NCBI GenBank assembly: GCA_030248295.1 | Contig: JASANH010000499.1 | Location: 186,001-250,000, forward strand | DNA: 64,000 nt | Origin: Mesodorylaimus sp. YZB2_4 | Lineage: Eukaryota > Nematoda > Enoplea > Dorylaimida > Dorylaimidae | Direction: 5' to 3' | Shown: positions 11,253 through 22,850 of the stretch, in pieces | Numbering within the stretch: the stretch's first letter is position 1 | How the letters are laid out: each line of letters starts with the position of its first letter | Notes under the pieces: generated by a model | Told to the model about the DNA's origin: nothing | Database searches by the model: none | The model's input: only the letters and a program-made list of their open reading frames with translations | Position numbers and translations under genes: made by a program

Positions 11253-11920
11253 AGTAGACCAGCCATCCTATAAGCTCTGCTTCAACTGTGTGCATTGGCT
11301 TGTGTAACGAAGTTTGGTTTTTGAGGGAAGGGTCAAACTAGAGTTACATCAACAGACAATTAGCTCACACAATGAGCGCGGGCATTATGGGTGAAATCGT
11401 CAACTGCGACCACGAAACATGGCAGGGAAACGAGAGTCGAATTTACGTCGAATGAAGTCACGTCAAGCGAGGAAAATACACTGGGCCTCGAACACACGAA
11501 ATTGGCCGTCCTAAATAGCCGGTCTGCCGTGCACCAAACAATAGGCAGGTAGATTCCAAAGCAGGCAGGTTTAAAACAGCCAAACATAAACACAGGCCTA
11601 TGGCAATACATGAAAATCTAGTCAGAGAACAACACACGTGCAGTAAGGTGCAAAGGTCTAGGATCACTTGCACGAAACAGCTGGCCCAGGGCCAAGGGAG
11701 TCTCCGACAGAGAAAACTGGCGGACGTAACCTGTCACACTGGTCTAAAGGTTTCGAGTCTTTCATAACAGACTTTTTTGGTAATAATAAAACCGTTTTTC
11801 GTTTTTTGCTATGAGCTAGTTTGGCCCAAAATACCACATGTCTCTGCATAGATAAACTAAGAGAATTATGTGACTTGACTACCTCACGCCTTCATCCAAA
11901 CCTTAGATGAACAGAAACAT
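11253..11920 (-). repeat. nested repeat: R4 host element split by R5 insert
   Basis: The outer parts (about 11253-11302 and 11745-11920) match, in inverted orientation, a continuous copy at 52145-52400, where AGACCAG is joined directly to CCAATGCACACAG. The intervening piece, about 11303-11744, matches the independent repeat at about 22413-22850 in opposite orientation. The 52 kb locus is thus an empty-site counterpart and defines the insert ends near TGTGTAACGAAG and CCTGTCACA. The insert is about 440 bases with no protein coding; it could be a non-autonomous DNA element or a solo LTR. Confidence 0.7.
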
Positions 11921-12224
11921 AAAACGGAACGTGAACCCCCGCCCATGAAATTACTCGTAAAGACCGCCTACAGATCGACCATTTTATTGTCAGAAACTCT
12001 TACGCGCATGACCGTGCCTGCTACTGAAATGCTCATATTTTTCGAATATGTACTCAAATATACAGGCGGCAGGAAAAACAACAAAAATACTTCTTTTATG
12101 CCTCTATCATACTCGATATCTTATCTTCGATTGCGCAAAAAATTCTAAGGGTACCCTCATATTCCTTGTGTACAATAACGTTCCTCTGTCCTGTGGGAAG
12201 AAGAGAAACAAAAAACCAAAAATT

Positions 12225-12310
12225 ATAACCCGTGAAGGAGTCGAACTGAGAGCCTCATGGTTGCAAAACAAACGTGTTGTTGGAAAACCACTCTGCCGAA
12301 GGAGAACTAG
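12225..12310 (-). ncRNA. tRNA-like sequence (pseudo-tRNA or SINE head)
   Basis: On the minus strand an A-box-like CGGCAGAGTGG and a B-box-like AGTTCGACTCC are at tRNA spacing. Stems are imperfect and the acceptor does not close. Likely a tRNA-derived remnant. Confidence 0.35.
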
Positions 12311-12973
12311 CTCAGGCTCAGGGTGATCTTAGCTTTTATTTCCCCAGAGCACTCCTTCCGAAGCTAAAATGGAACACTAAGTATCCTCAAACCTTATTAA
12401 ATTATTTGCACTCCTCGTCCTTCTCCTTCTCCTTCACGCCGTTTCGTGGCACCGGTGACTGATTTATGGCGCTAGGGTCTTGATCTTTACCACATCGCCA
12501 AGAACAGCCATACAGTAACTTGCCAGAGATAAAAAGCGCACTAACCTTCACCTCTTCTCCTGCCTGTGTCCGATGCAATAGCCCTTCACCACGACCACAC
12601 TGGCCCTAATCTCGTGGAGGCTCTGCACTAATCAGTCTGTCAAGACGTACCATGCGGAATAGCGCAACATTTCCAAAACAGCCTGTCCGCAGATAATTTG
12701 ACGAAAAACTTGGAGTAACATAAGTTAGGTGGTCGAAAAACACTGTATTTCGTCTGTTAGAACAGACTTTTTTGGAAACAGACTTTCGTTCAATAAAACA
12801 GGAAATAATAAGATGAGACATAGACTACTGTATCTGCATTTGTAATGCGTTTTTTACATTCCGAAATAATTATTGTTCGAACTGCGCTTTGAAAGCAGAC
12901 GCAGTGCTTGAATAATTTCTGTAAACCTGTAGAAGCGCGTGATAAAATCAAAGTTACATAAGGAGCACATTTT
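12311..12973. other. no gene recognised
   Basis: Spacer downstream of the methyltransferase gene. CAGACTTTTTTGG occurs at about 12763 and resembles text in the R4 repeat (11765), perhaps a small fragment of that family. Confidence 0.35.
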
Positions 12974-13874
12974 TCACTTTTTTCCTCCAATCATCATATA
13001 TTGTTCTTCTAAACTTTTCATCAGTTCCTGCTCCCGCGGATCAATATTTCCTGGAAAAACGGGCGATACAACTTCGACCTCGAGGAAGCCACTCTCTTGC
13101 ATTATTTGCATGACTTTCTGAGTCGACCAAAAAAAGTTTGAAAAATGAAAGAGTTGCTGACGTGTGAATGGTCTGCCAGTTTCGGTTGGACCAGGACGAA
13201 AAGCAGGATAAAGAGCCCAGTAGGGATCCTTGCCTGCGAACTCGCTCTTTAGAGGCATTCGACATCCACAAAGATCGGCTATGATGTCTTGATCGCGTGA
13301 TGTTGCTGCACCGTAGGGCACACTGCCCATGAATAATTTTCCGCCAGGTTTCAGCATATCAAATGCGTTTTCTACGACATTTAGGACATCGCTTTCGTTT
13401 CCAGTGTAGTTTATGCAGAAAGTGGAAACGGCGAAGTCGAATGGACCAAACTGATCTCGCTCGAAACGTTTAAAACAATCTTTGACGAGGAAAAGTGTTT
13501 GTTCTCCAGATTTAGCGTCCCTGCAATAAAGGTTTCCTTCAAACTTTCTAATTTTTGTAGTAAGCCCAAAGGACCAACTTGTCGTGCCTCTCCTTTTAAA
13601 CCCGCTCAAAAAAATCCTCTGCTTACCTAATCGAATCAAAGTTTTTCTCATCCACCGCCACGAATCCTCCTTGCTGTATCATTTTGGAGCTAATGTCAAG
13701 GCCCAGGCAAAAAGAACTGCCTCGTGGTGGGCACTGTTTGATGAAATATCCGGGTCCACATCCAAGATCCACTACCGTTTTGGCAGCCATGTCTCCAAAA
13801 TAATGAAAAGCAGTTTCGTCTATCATGTAACCGTGAACACATCTGGATCCCCACTGGGAAAACATGTCGGCCAT
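12974..13874 (-). CDS. class I SAM-dependent methyltransferase
   Basis: Two exons on the minus strand. Exon 1 (13874-13627) ends in GATTAG before a GTAAGC donor; exon 2 (13520-12974) follows a TTGCAG acceptor, and the frame is kept across the 106-base intron. Exon 1 carries the SAM-binding motif I VVDLGCGPGYF and LGLDIS (motif II position). Exon 2 has FDFAVSTFCINYT (motif III region) and NAFDMLKPGGKLFMGSVPY, the usual strand before the product-release loop. The fold therefore supports methyl transfer from S-adenosylmethionine; the substrate cannot be told. The frame stays open upstream of the chosen Met (reading ARTLDYDSEHM), so an upstream exon or start near 13935 is likely and the N terminus is provisional. 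Ends in a lysine-rich tail. Confidence 0.8.
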
Positions 13875-15549
13875 GTGCTCACTGTCATAGTCAAGGGTCC
13901 TCGCTTGATCAATTGGTACGTCGAAAAACGAGTTATGGCTTACAAAACGTGCAGTAGATATAATGTTGTAATGATCAACAATTGGGGCACAGAAAAAACA
14001 AGGTGTTCATACAATTGCAGAAAATGCAGGATTTCAATAAAATTGGAAAAGTTCCTCAAAACCGTCAGAATAGACGACAAGGCAAGGCTTTGACGACGAC
14101 TCTAAACCATCATTCAAAATGTTCTAATCTGGGCGTTTATAGCCAATCATAGCTCTACTTTTTGGTGCATAAAATAAAGCTTGCAAAATGCTATTACTTG
14201 CGTCGAGGTAAAAAATAGATAGGCCTTTGAGCCGAAGTCCAATACTTTCAGCGTGCGATCCAGTGCGGTAGCAGTTCTATCTAGCTGTGCACAAATACAA
14301 ACACACAACAAATACGAACGCCCGAGAAGACGTTTGTAGCCTACATAAAGACAGCTATAGGATGGCATTGACAGGTTGTCTCGTTGTCTCAAACTGATAT
14401 CAATCATTCATGGATGAAGGCATATTTTGAGAAAAATGGGTCACCTGGTTGACGGACTCGCATCAGTTTGACGTTAGTATTTCGCTGCCCTGTGTCCCGG
14501 TATATCAATCTAACGCTGTAGTGTGTACTTGTACGTTCAACCAAAATGCGAAGAATGCCGCACAATTCAAGGCTTATCCCGTGACTCAGTAATCTACGCA
14601 TTAAAACTCCAAAGATCCAGCGAAAACTGTTTGGTGCATCTAAACTCGTACGGTCAGCGGAGCACTTCTAAGTGGAACTAACAAAGCACTTTTATAATCA
14701 GAAAAATGGCTCCAAGGAGAAAATCAAGTTGAAATGTTGTGGTCCTGAGATCAGATAAACGTCATCGTCACTCATGCTTTCTCCCAGCCGCCATAATTTT
14801 TGTGCGAACAGTAAATGTCTCGTGAATTTTCTGCCGAGGATCTCCGGAATTACAGCGGCATTATTTTTGATAGGTATCATCATCATTAAGTTTACCTGCT
14901 GCATTTCACAGTCGTATTTTTCCCATGGCTATGCTCACGATGAGATTCAATGACCTACAAGCACTGTACAGTATAGTTCTGTCACAACATCACATACGGG
15001 CACCCAAACAGGCGTAGGGGCGAACTCTGATGTCTCCCGACATAAGCCGCGGCATTCTTTTGAGAATGGCTGCTCTTGCAAAATTTGGTTTTTTTGAAAG
15101 TTGAATCTTTATCAGCCTGGCTGCCAGCTGCAAGCTTTTATGTGTCAGCCAACAACAACTGCGCTTTACTTGCGCCTCGCGATAATCATCAAACAGCTTT
15201 GAAAATTCCGCCACCTAATCGCCGCAGTCACTTGTGTATCCACAGATCGGCATCTGCGCAAAGGTTGTCTTGGCAATGAATCGCAAACCATTTTGTGATT
15301 GATACCTAGAAAAGGTCTCTTCCGTGGAATGAGCCCAATCATCGTTCGTTGATTTCGTTCATTCTTGGGTTTAACTCTGTTCTGCATCCACTCATTGTCG
15401 GCCACGACACAAAGGCAAAGAACAGCATTCCCGACACATAATCCAAAAAGCCGAGTGCAACTGGAACCACACAACGCTGTATTACGCGAAAGACATGCTC
15501 TTTGCACATGCACACATAAACCGGAAACAGCGTCCGCGCACAAACAAAA
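13875..15549. other. no gene recognised
   Basis: The first about 65 bases continue the methyltransferase frame upstream. The rest holds short overlapping open frames without motifs. Confidence 0.4.
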
Positions 15550-16125
15550 CCTTGTTTTATACAATGGAGAAAACAAGCCCGTCTGGTCGAGCATTTCGCA
15601 CAACCGAGGTGAGGGGCCTGCTCGAGTGGTCATGAAGGATGATGGCAATCTGGTTATATATGACAAAAATAATTCCTTGCTCTGGGCATTCAAATTTTAC
15701 CTTCTTCCTGTTAAGAAAAAGTTAGGCAACACGTTAGCTCATGGCAAAGTTATGATTCCTGGCGAATCGTTGTTCTCATGCAACAACGCTTTCAAGGCAA
15801 CCCTGCAAAATGACGCCAATTTTGTGGTCTATACTTCTGCTAACGCTGCAATCTGGAACACAATGCTGGCAAAGATGCACGTCTGATCATGCAAACTGAC
15901 AACAATCTGGTCCTTTACGGTGCCGCAAACAAAATTCACTGGGCCTCGTGAACTCACAACACGGGCGATGGGCCTGCCAAACTTGTTTTAAAGGACAAGG
16001 GCAACCTGGTCATTATTTCCAATGGACAGCCGATTTGGGGCTCAGAAGAAAAAGAAAATCTGACGGAGGAAGAGAACGAGAGCTGCAAGAAGCCAGAGGC
16101 CGAGCCCAAACAGCCCAAAAACTAA
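15550..16125 (+). pseudogene. bulb-type (B-type) lectin gene, disrupted
   Basis: The sequence encodes consecutive mannose-binding B-lectin style repeats: NLVLYNGENKPVWSS and VVMKDDGNLVIYDKNN in the first part, then a second domain starting MIPGESLFSCNNAF with DANFVVY. After about 15860 the frame must shift by one base to continue as RLIMQTDNNLVLYGAAN; this frame then meets TGA (about 15949) and resumes as GPAKLVLKDKGNLVIIS and a Glu/Lys-rich tail ending at TAA about 16125. The QxDxNxVxY signature appears in variant form three or four times (DGNLVIY, DANFVVY, DNNLVLY, KGNLVII). One frameshift plus one stop indicate a pseudogene or sequence errors. Splicing could avoid the stop, but I see no good donor/acceptor pair. 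The start is not recognisable. Confidence 0.7.
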
Positions 16126-16640
16126 ACAAGCAAAAAGCCAAGCGACTGAAAGCGGTGGTGAAGACAGTCGGAGCAATGAGAACACGTGTTTGGAGCAGAA
16201 GACTAGTAACCATCCTAGTCACTAGAAGCGAATGGTAGATATTATAAGAATATGGCTAGTAAAGCTATAGCTTTCAGAAAAACCGTAATTGCCGCACGAA
16301 ACTCGCTTGCACACTGCACCAATCGTAAGGGGCGTGAGACAGCACAATGTTCAAAATCTTATCTATGTGCAGCTGCCGCGAAATTATGCGAGCAGTTGGA
16401 TCGAGTGGTTTTATTTCTGAATAGCAGCCGTCAGTCAGGAGGCAACCCTAGAGTCGCAATCAGTGGGATGTTATGAGGCAATTCCCCTCACACGAGACGA
16501 GCTGACAAGAAGATCTCGCCCTGCTGGTTCAGCTCCCTTAGTGAAGCCATTATGAATTGACAATTTTCCAGAGGTGGTGCATAACAAGATACAAACTGAT
16601 TTTAGAGGAATCGAGAGGTATCTTTTAAAACCAGCGTATG
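16126..16640. other. no gene recognised
   Basis: Open frame at 16252-16476 shows no motif. May be 5' remains of the retrotransposon that follows. Confidence 0.3.
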
Positions 16641-16642
16641 TT

Positions 16643-16735
16643 GTTTCAACTTGGCAGGATAAGGACTTATTAGTGTCACAGAGACTCGGAGGTCATGGTG
16701 CAGAAAACCAAAGTTTTCTAACTGTACTGTACATA
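16643..16735 (+). repeat. dispersed repeat family R6, copy A
   Basis: Resembles 28484-28600: TTGTTTCAACTTGGCAGGA, then AATTAGAGTCGTAG/TATTAGTGTCACAG and TAAGTTTTCT ... ACTGTACTGTA. Diverged; nature unknown, possibly part of the adjacent retrotransposon remnant. Confidence 0.45.
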
Positions 16736-16839
16736 CTCACCACTTGTATGGCGCACCAAGAAAGCATAAAACACTTCTCTTCAGAGCAGCATGTTGCAGT
16801 AAATTCATATACGAATCGCTTAACTCGAAAAAACTGAGA

Positions 16840-17085
16840 ATCTTAGCAAGAGTGTTTTTTACACTTAAAAAAGCGTTTGACAAGACCTATAGTCTCTTAC
16901 TGCAACGCCTGTTTGTCGATCACAGAATTCCGTCAAAAATTGTGCGATGGGTGGTATCCTATTTATTGGTCTCTCGCAGCGAGTAATCATTGATGGGTGC
17001 TCGTCAGATTCAATGCCCTTACGATCTAGCGCACCGCAAGGTAGTATCATTGGTCCTACTTTGAAGGTATTTACGTGAAAAGGTA
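16840..17085 (+). pseudogene. non-LTR retrotransposon reverse transcriptase remnant
   Basis: In two frames the sequence reads FFTLKKAFDKTYSLLLQRL, IPSKIVRWVVSYL and then, after a frame change near 16980, VIIDGCSSDS and SAPQGSIIGPTL. These match the reverse-transcriptase order of LINE-type elements: the LxKAFDxV block with its first catalytic Asp, the IVxWxxSYL helix, and the GVPQGSxLGPxLF block. The YADD block that should follow is not found in frame. It is a 5'- and 3'-truncated relic. Clade (Jockey/CR1/RTE-like) cannot be set. Confidence 0.7.
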
Positions 17086-18738
17086 TTTTCCTGTTGCGCC
17101 TTCTCTGGCATCTAAACGTGAAGTGCGCGTTTTGAAACTGGGCGAAGTGGGCAAAGATCTGCTACCAGCCTTTTCGGCCAGCTCGTATCGTTGATGTCTA
17201 TGCTCCCATCTACCAAGGTCTGGATCGATTCCACCCAAATATGCGTTCATTTCATTGGGTAAAAATCAATTCGCCACAACAAATCGAGAGGATGTCCAAG
17301 ATTTTATGGCTAATCTTGCAATAGTCACGATAAAGGCCGCAGAGTTACACAACTCTTTGAGGATATGAACGCGGGATATTAACGCGGAGACAGACACTCG
17401 AGGACGCGTCGCTCCTTCCTAGCACCTTTCGTAATCAGGTGACTAAATGAGGCTAGCTGTTATGCTCTAGTTGTCTGTCAGCCCTAAATCTGCGAGTTCA
17501 TTTGACCAGCCAGTAGTCAGGCAGGATCTTTCTTGATCACCTTCTGTCAGCCTTGACCGGCCTGCTCCAGAGGCGCGCATGTATTACCCTTCCTAGTTTC
17601 ATTTCATGAATTTTTCGCTAACACATATATGACGCAAGCACGTTTCCTTCCATAGAAGGGTAACCAGCGGAGATTTCGAAAAGATTTCTGGTATACCACC
17701 TTCCCCAACTAGTCTCTTATGTCCACACCGAATTTCATCGATTTGGCCACACGATCCACACGAGTTATAGATCGGGATTTTCGCCCCTTTTCACTCATAC
17801 TAGGAGTGGAGCCCGAATGGACAGAGATTTTGGAAATTCCTTCGAAAGACCTTAATCTAGTGTGAAGTTACACTAAGAAACAAAATTTTATTCGCTTATG
17901 ACATCAGTCTGTTGAGATATCGTTGTTGGTGTGACATGTACTACATGGGGGACGCCCCCATGGATATAGTACGTGCGCAACGCTTGACAGTTTGACAGCG
18001 CATATGCTTATTCGGGGTTGATCTTGTTAGCTCCACCTACCGAACACTTTGCCTTTATATTCTGCATGCCTTGGTTTGCATTGCATTCCAACTAGCTGTT
18101 TGGCGCTTGGTAAAATCGGTTAGAACTCCATGCCTTCTGCCTAAGCCACAATACAAAACAATTTATTTTTAATGACCGCATGGAAAAAGCAGGAGTCATG
18201 TCGTAAAAATGCACCCACCTGTTGATTTCAGGGAGATTCGAAATCTCTTTTTTGAAATGGACTTTTCCCTTTTATCAACTTTTTTTAAAAAGAACATGGT
18301 AACATTTTGTTTTTTTTAAAGCTGTTGCTCTTGATATATGCAATATGTTTTCTGGAACACTCAGATCTGACACATTCTCGCCCACAAATGCAACAGCCTA
18401 TCTTTTGTATCCGATCAACAGAAGCAAGAGAGCTCGAGCTTATACCCTCATGGATTGGTGCCTCGAATTTCTTAGAAAACTTCTCCTCCCGCCATTTTTG
18501 CTCTTTGAGAAACAGACTAATTAGCTGTAAAATTTTTACTCGAATTTGCAAGATACGTACAAAATTTGTACCTTTTGTATCTTCGAAGAGCCTAAATTGC
18601 AGTGCACCTTTTTAATTAGGCTTCACAATCAAATTTTTAAATGTCTTATTTGTCTCTGCAAACAAGGACTTGTAATTGGGCCCCATCAGGCACAGCTGCT
18701 AGGCGTTACTTTCCGAGAAGACAGAACTCTTCTGCGAA
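17086..18738. other. no gene recognised
   Basis: Holds a short perfect hairpin CATGGGGG-ACG-CCCCCATG near 17944-17962 and the presumed promoter of the 18739 receptor. Otherwise nothing recognised. Confidence 0.4.
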
Positions 18739-19737
18739 ATGTCCAACTCAACTTGCGTCTTTCAGTCACCTCCGGTAAAGGCCATCGTGGACAACATAGC
18801 ATACACATCTTTCTTTTGGATCAAACCAATAACCTTATCTTTCGACTTCCTTGGACACTTTTTGTGTTTTCTTGCTTTTTATAGACAATCCCGACTAAGC
18901 AAAATTTATGCTTTCCAGTTTTACGAATCTATTGGCAAAGCAGCAGACACAGTTTCGTCGGCTTTAAAAATTATTCTTTTCAACTGTTTGGCTGGTGGCA
19001 ATTATAATCTGGGATTAAAGTGGTATCAAAGGAGTCATATCCTCATGTGGCTATCTTGTACTCTCGCCATCCCATTCAATGATGCCACAACAACAATTAC
19101 ACTATTTTTGTCCTTGGCCACTGCTATCGACAGATCGTTCGCCATCGGCCAACCCACAAAATACAAGACACTGAATAGGCGGAAATGGGAAATATCAGCG
19201 CTGGTAATGGCTACATTTCTAGGTGTGGGCCCTTCCTTTTTTATATGTTTTTTATACAGGCCGATGTACGACGCTGAGAAAGGCTTATATGTAATTGGAG
19301 TCAATAAGGATTTTCAAACCAGTAGAACGGCTTTTTTCTTTACTCATTTGAGGAACGTGGTGTGGATTTTTGGCGTGGTCGCTGTCATCCTCGGCAGCAC
19401 ATCGATTATTGTTCTGTATCGTGGTAGAAAAAAGAAAATCGCTGTTGTAGTTAGCAGTCAGGCCGCAGCTGCCAAAGAGAAGGAAAGGCAGAGGACAGAA
19501 AGAACTCTGAGTATTTTGACAGTATATCAAGTTTTACAAATTGTCAATCAGATCGGTATTATGATCGCACACACGTTATTTTCATTTAAACTCGGATTCT
19601 CTGATTGCGAAGGTCCACTATTTTCTGCTGCTAGAAATATTGAAACAGGGATTATAAATGCGTCTGATTTTTATATTATGGTAATCGTTAGTAAGGAGTT
19701 TAGGAAAATTATTGTGGATGCAATACATTGTAGATAA
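18739..19737 (+). CDS. seven-transmembrane receptor
   Basis: Uninterrupted frame of 332 residues, with MSNSTC and an NST glycosylation site at the N terminus. Helix 1 about 30-48 (ITLSFDFLGHFLCFLAFY), helix 2 about 57-80 (IYAFQFYESIGKAAD), helix 3 about 101-130 with PFND and the DR pair at 131-132, helix 4 about 152-172, helix 5 about 212-232 followed by a basic third intracellular loop (RGRKKK, KEKERQRTERT), helix 6 about 245-268 and helix 7 ending in NASDFYIMVIVSKEFRKI. The loop-one Cys and CYxCxWF motif of its relatives are replaced by SHILMWL. Likely a G-protein-coupled receptor of a lineage-specific family. A broken close relative lies at 6960-7924. Ligand unknown. Confidence 0.82.
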   Translation: MSNSTCVFQSPPVKAIVDNIAYTSFFWIKPITLSFDFLGHFLCFLAFYRQSRLSKIYAFQFYESIGKAADTVSSALKIILFNCLAGGNYNLGLKWYQRSHILMWLSCTLAIPFNDATTTITLFLSLATAIDRSFAIGQPTKYKTLNRRKWEISALVMATFLGVGPSFFICFLYRPMYDAEKGLYVIGVNKDFQTSRTAFFFTHLRNVVWIFGVVAVILGSTSIIVLYRGRKKKIAVVVSSQAAAAKEKERQRTERTLSILTVYQVLQIVNQIGIMIAHTLFSFKLGFSDCEGPLFSAARNIETGIINASDFYIMVIVSKEFRKIIVDAIHCR

Positions 19738-22003
19738 CTATTTGAGACGACAGTTTTTGTCATTTTAGTAATTAATGTTATTTGCTCACGGTACCAAAAA
19801 TTTATGGAACTTGTATATACATATATATCCATATATACACTTTGCGCGGGAATAAGATGGATAATTCATAGCAAACTATGTACTCATGGTCAGAAGGTCA
19901 ACTGACATCTTGACACATGTGCATTCTGGTGTGCATTTGTCACTAACCATATCCAGCACGACCCTGATCGTGAGAACTTACAAATAACTGATGTAGAGAA
20001 GCCTAAAAAGCAGAAGTCACATGCAAAAACTGGAAAACAAAGAAGGCGCATGAAAGTGACGTCTTGTGTCGAATGGCTTCCCTCTTTGCATAGCATTGAA
20101 AAAAAAATGAGCCTTTTACGAATCATCATTTGAGAATTCAGACCTCAATCTCCGCAATTTTTGCGCCGATTACGTGGTTCTTGTGCTCGGACGGGTCGTG
20201 ACAATCTCCGATCCACTTATTTTTGACGCGGATGGTCTCATTTGAAAAAAAACCCATCATTTCTTACATATATTACGTTGAAATAAAGTGCTTTTTCGCA
20301 CAAATGCATGAATGAGATAAATTTTAGTGCAAATTCTTGCATGAACTTTTGTGTTTGATCCAATTTTGTCAATTATAGAAAATGGCTTTTCTCTTCTCGA
20401 TATCAAGGGTTTGTAGAGATAAAGGTTATCTTTTAAATGAGCTGCACCCGAATCTTTTTGACTGCATATTAGTCGAGCTATCAGGATTTTTTCAAAACCC
20501 ACATTTTTTGGACACCAAAAATTTTTGAAGGGGTCTTGCTTAATGAATATTGACCTGACCGTGAAATGATTATCGTTTTCGTGGTCCCCATGGCATCTAC
20601 TTTCGAGATATGTAATAATATATGGGGGGGGGGTCATTTTTCAAGGCTGGCCATTTTTTGGTCGCATTAGTCGATTCTAACAGACAATTCCTCTTAAAAC
20701 TTTTAAGCGGCTTTCGTTCTTCTCCAACATAGCAGCGTCATCCACGAGGACTGGAAGAAGATTAAATATGCATTAGCCGATAATGATGATAAAGGTTCTG
20801 ACTGAAGCTAGGTCGGCCGGCCGGCTTGCGCATGCCAAAGACGCAGGTCAGCATTTTCTCAGCATGCGTAAGACAGTCTTTGCTTTCGCACCCATTGTCC
20901 CGGCCTAAAGGTGAATGAAAAAAGTATTTCTAACTAATTAAAACTATCTTATTTCTCGCCACTTATTTCCGTCTTCACGACTATTCATTTTGCGCTCTAG
21001 AACCGGCATGGTTCAATGATTTAAATCACAAGACCCTGAGCTTGCTCCTCACTAAGGAATCTCTAATGGGCCATCACTTTTATTCATATCAATTGAATAG
21101 TGTCCAATTTCAGACATTGCCATTATCAACGCCCACAGCAGCAAGTATTTCTATCTCTTTTCGAACAAAACTCTTGCGGGTCTTTTCGCACTGAACTCGG
21201 TTTCAAGCATTCCCAAGTGTGGTTTGCGTTTGAATAAATAGGTGAATATTGGCAACTCCAACAAGACAAGACAACAACAAGACCCGTGTTTGTTCTGTTC
21301 AGTTTAGTAAAAGTTTTTACGTGTGAATTATTAGGCTTTCTTACAAGAAATGTTTCTGAGAGACTCGAACCGGGGGGCTGGCAAGCCAACTTTTTTGACC
21401 CCCTATTTTATGTGCTCTATCGAAAGTGCTCACAAAACTGATTGTCTTGGCGGAAGTAAATTATTTCAAAATGCCTATATATGGAAATAAAGCACATTAT
21501 AGGTAGAATGTAAGCACTTCTGGTCAAAAAGTCATAACTTGCTTTTTTATTTCTAAAACGATTTAAAAATATAGAAATGACCGCTACATTCCAAAGAATC
21601 TAAAACTGCTTTTAAAATTACTCTACGTAGTTAACATCGTTCATGAGATATTTAACAAAAACCGTCCGTGATCAGTCAAAAACTCGATTATGGGCAAATT
21701 ATTAAAACCGTCCAATCCTGTTTTTTAACTGAAATAGTATACTAGGGTCACTACATCCCAAAACAGCTCGAAACTTTGCCTCACGACCGTACAATCGTGC
21801 ACATGTGGGATAACTGAACCCCATTTAAGCAATTTCAGCCAATACTGATCAATAATTTTAGCTGTTGATCACGTTCGCTGATCAGTAAAAGCCTATCCTG
21901 TAGCCCCTGAAAGAGTTTTCAAAATACTTTTTCCCGCGTCAGAACTCGTTGATTTTCACCCGAGATATTGGAGAAAACTCAAATTCGGAAGGATTGCCTG
22001 GAG
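19738..22003. other. no gene recognised
   Basis: AT-rich spacer. Includes an (AT)-rich stretch (ATATACATATATATCC near 19815) and a G run at 20626. A GGCCGGCCGG palindrome is at about 20816. Nothing coding recognised. Confidence 0.4.
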
Positions 22004-22262
22004 TACGCACCTTCTGAATTTCGCGCCCGCGTGCCGCTTATAACATTCCAGGAGCTTTGTCTGCTCACTCCGGGAATCGCCAGTTGATTCATAACTTTTT
22101 CACTCTTTTATCACGTTTGTCTAATTCTGTTCTACAGTATCTGTCTTTCATGAACATACTGTCAAAAAAGTTATGAATTTATTGGCGATTACCAGAGTAA
22201 ATAAGCAACCAAAGCCGCTCTTATGTCATAAGCGGCAAGGGGCGGGAAATTCAAAGGTAGGA
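22004..22262. repeat. imperfect inverted repeat, fold-back element
   Basis: The left arm (about 22010-22104: CTTCTGAATTTCGCGCCC, TGCCGCTTATAACAT, GGGAATCGCCAG, TTCATAACTTTTT) is the diverged reverse complement of the right arm (about 22165-22258: AAAAAAGTTATGAATTTAT, GGCGATTACC, ATGTCATAAGCGGCA, GCGGGAAATTC). The arms are about 95 bases, separated by about 60 bases. No coding. Consistent with a small fold-back transposable element. Confidence 0.6.
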
Positions 22263-22412
22263 CAGCAGTGTGAATCATCAATTTCTTGTTAGCTTTCGAT
22301 GTCCAACAGTTTTGTAGGTATTGATCGTAGGTACGCAACTCGCTGAACTCAGTCACTAGGTATAGTGAATCTTGTAAAAAGTTCTGTCTCTCTTATTACT
22401 ACTATTTCCTAG

Positions 22413-22850
22413 TGTGATAAGGTTACTTGACCGCCAGTCTTCTCTGGCGGAAGCTCCCTTGGCCCTGGGCCAGCTGTTGGGTGCAAGTGATCCTAGACCT
22501 TTGCACCTTGTGTGTTGTTCTCTGACAAGATTTTCATGTATTGCCATAGGCCTGTGTTTATCTTGGACTGGTTTGGAACCTGCCTGTGGCGTGATCCTAT
22601 TGTTTTGTGCACGGCCGACCGGCTATTTAAGGCGGCCGATTCGTGTGTTCGAGGCTCACGACGTCAGTGTATTTTTCGTGCTTGACGTGACTTGGTGCGA
22701 CGTAAACCCGACTCCCGTTTCCTTGCAATGTTTCGCGGTCGCCGACAACGATTTCCCCCATACGGCCAGCGCTCATTGGGTAAGCCATTTGTCTGTTGAT
22801 GTAACGCTAGTTTGACCCTTCCCTTGAAACCAAACCTCGTAGGTAGAAAC
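22413..22850 (+). repeat. dispersed repeat family R5, copy B
   Basis: About 440 bases matching the insert at about 11303-11744 in inverted orientation, for example CTGGCGGAAGCTCCCTTGG, GCAAGTGATCCTAGACCTTT, GTATTGCCATAGGCCTGTG and ATGTAACGCTAGTTTGACCC. Contains TATTTAAGG, a TATA-like box, about the middle. It begins TGTGATAAGG and ends near CCAAACCTCGTA. No protein coding; either a solo LTR or a non-autonomous DNA element. Confidence 0.7.

Noticed and set aside
13584-14093. 169-codon plus-strand frame
   Set aside because: Antisense to methyltransferase exon 1 and its intron; no motif.
21340-21395. tRNA-like GGTTCGAGTC on the minus strand
   Set aside because: No A box at correct spacing and no closing stems.
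22413-22850. 133-codon frame in repeat R5 as a gene
   Set aside because: The frame is not kept in the second R5 copy at 11303-11744 and has no domain.
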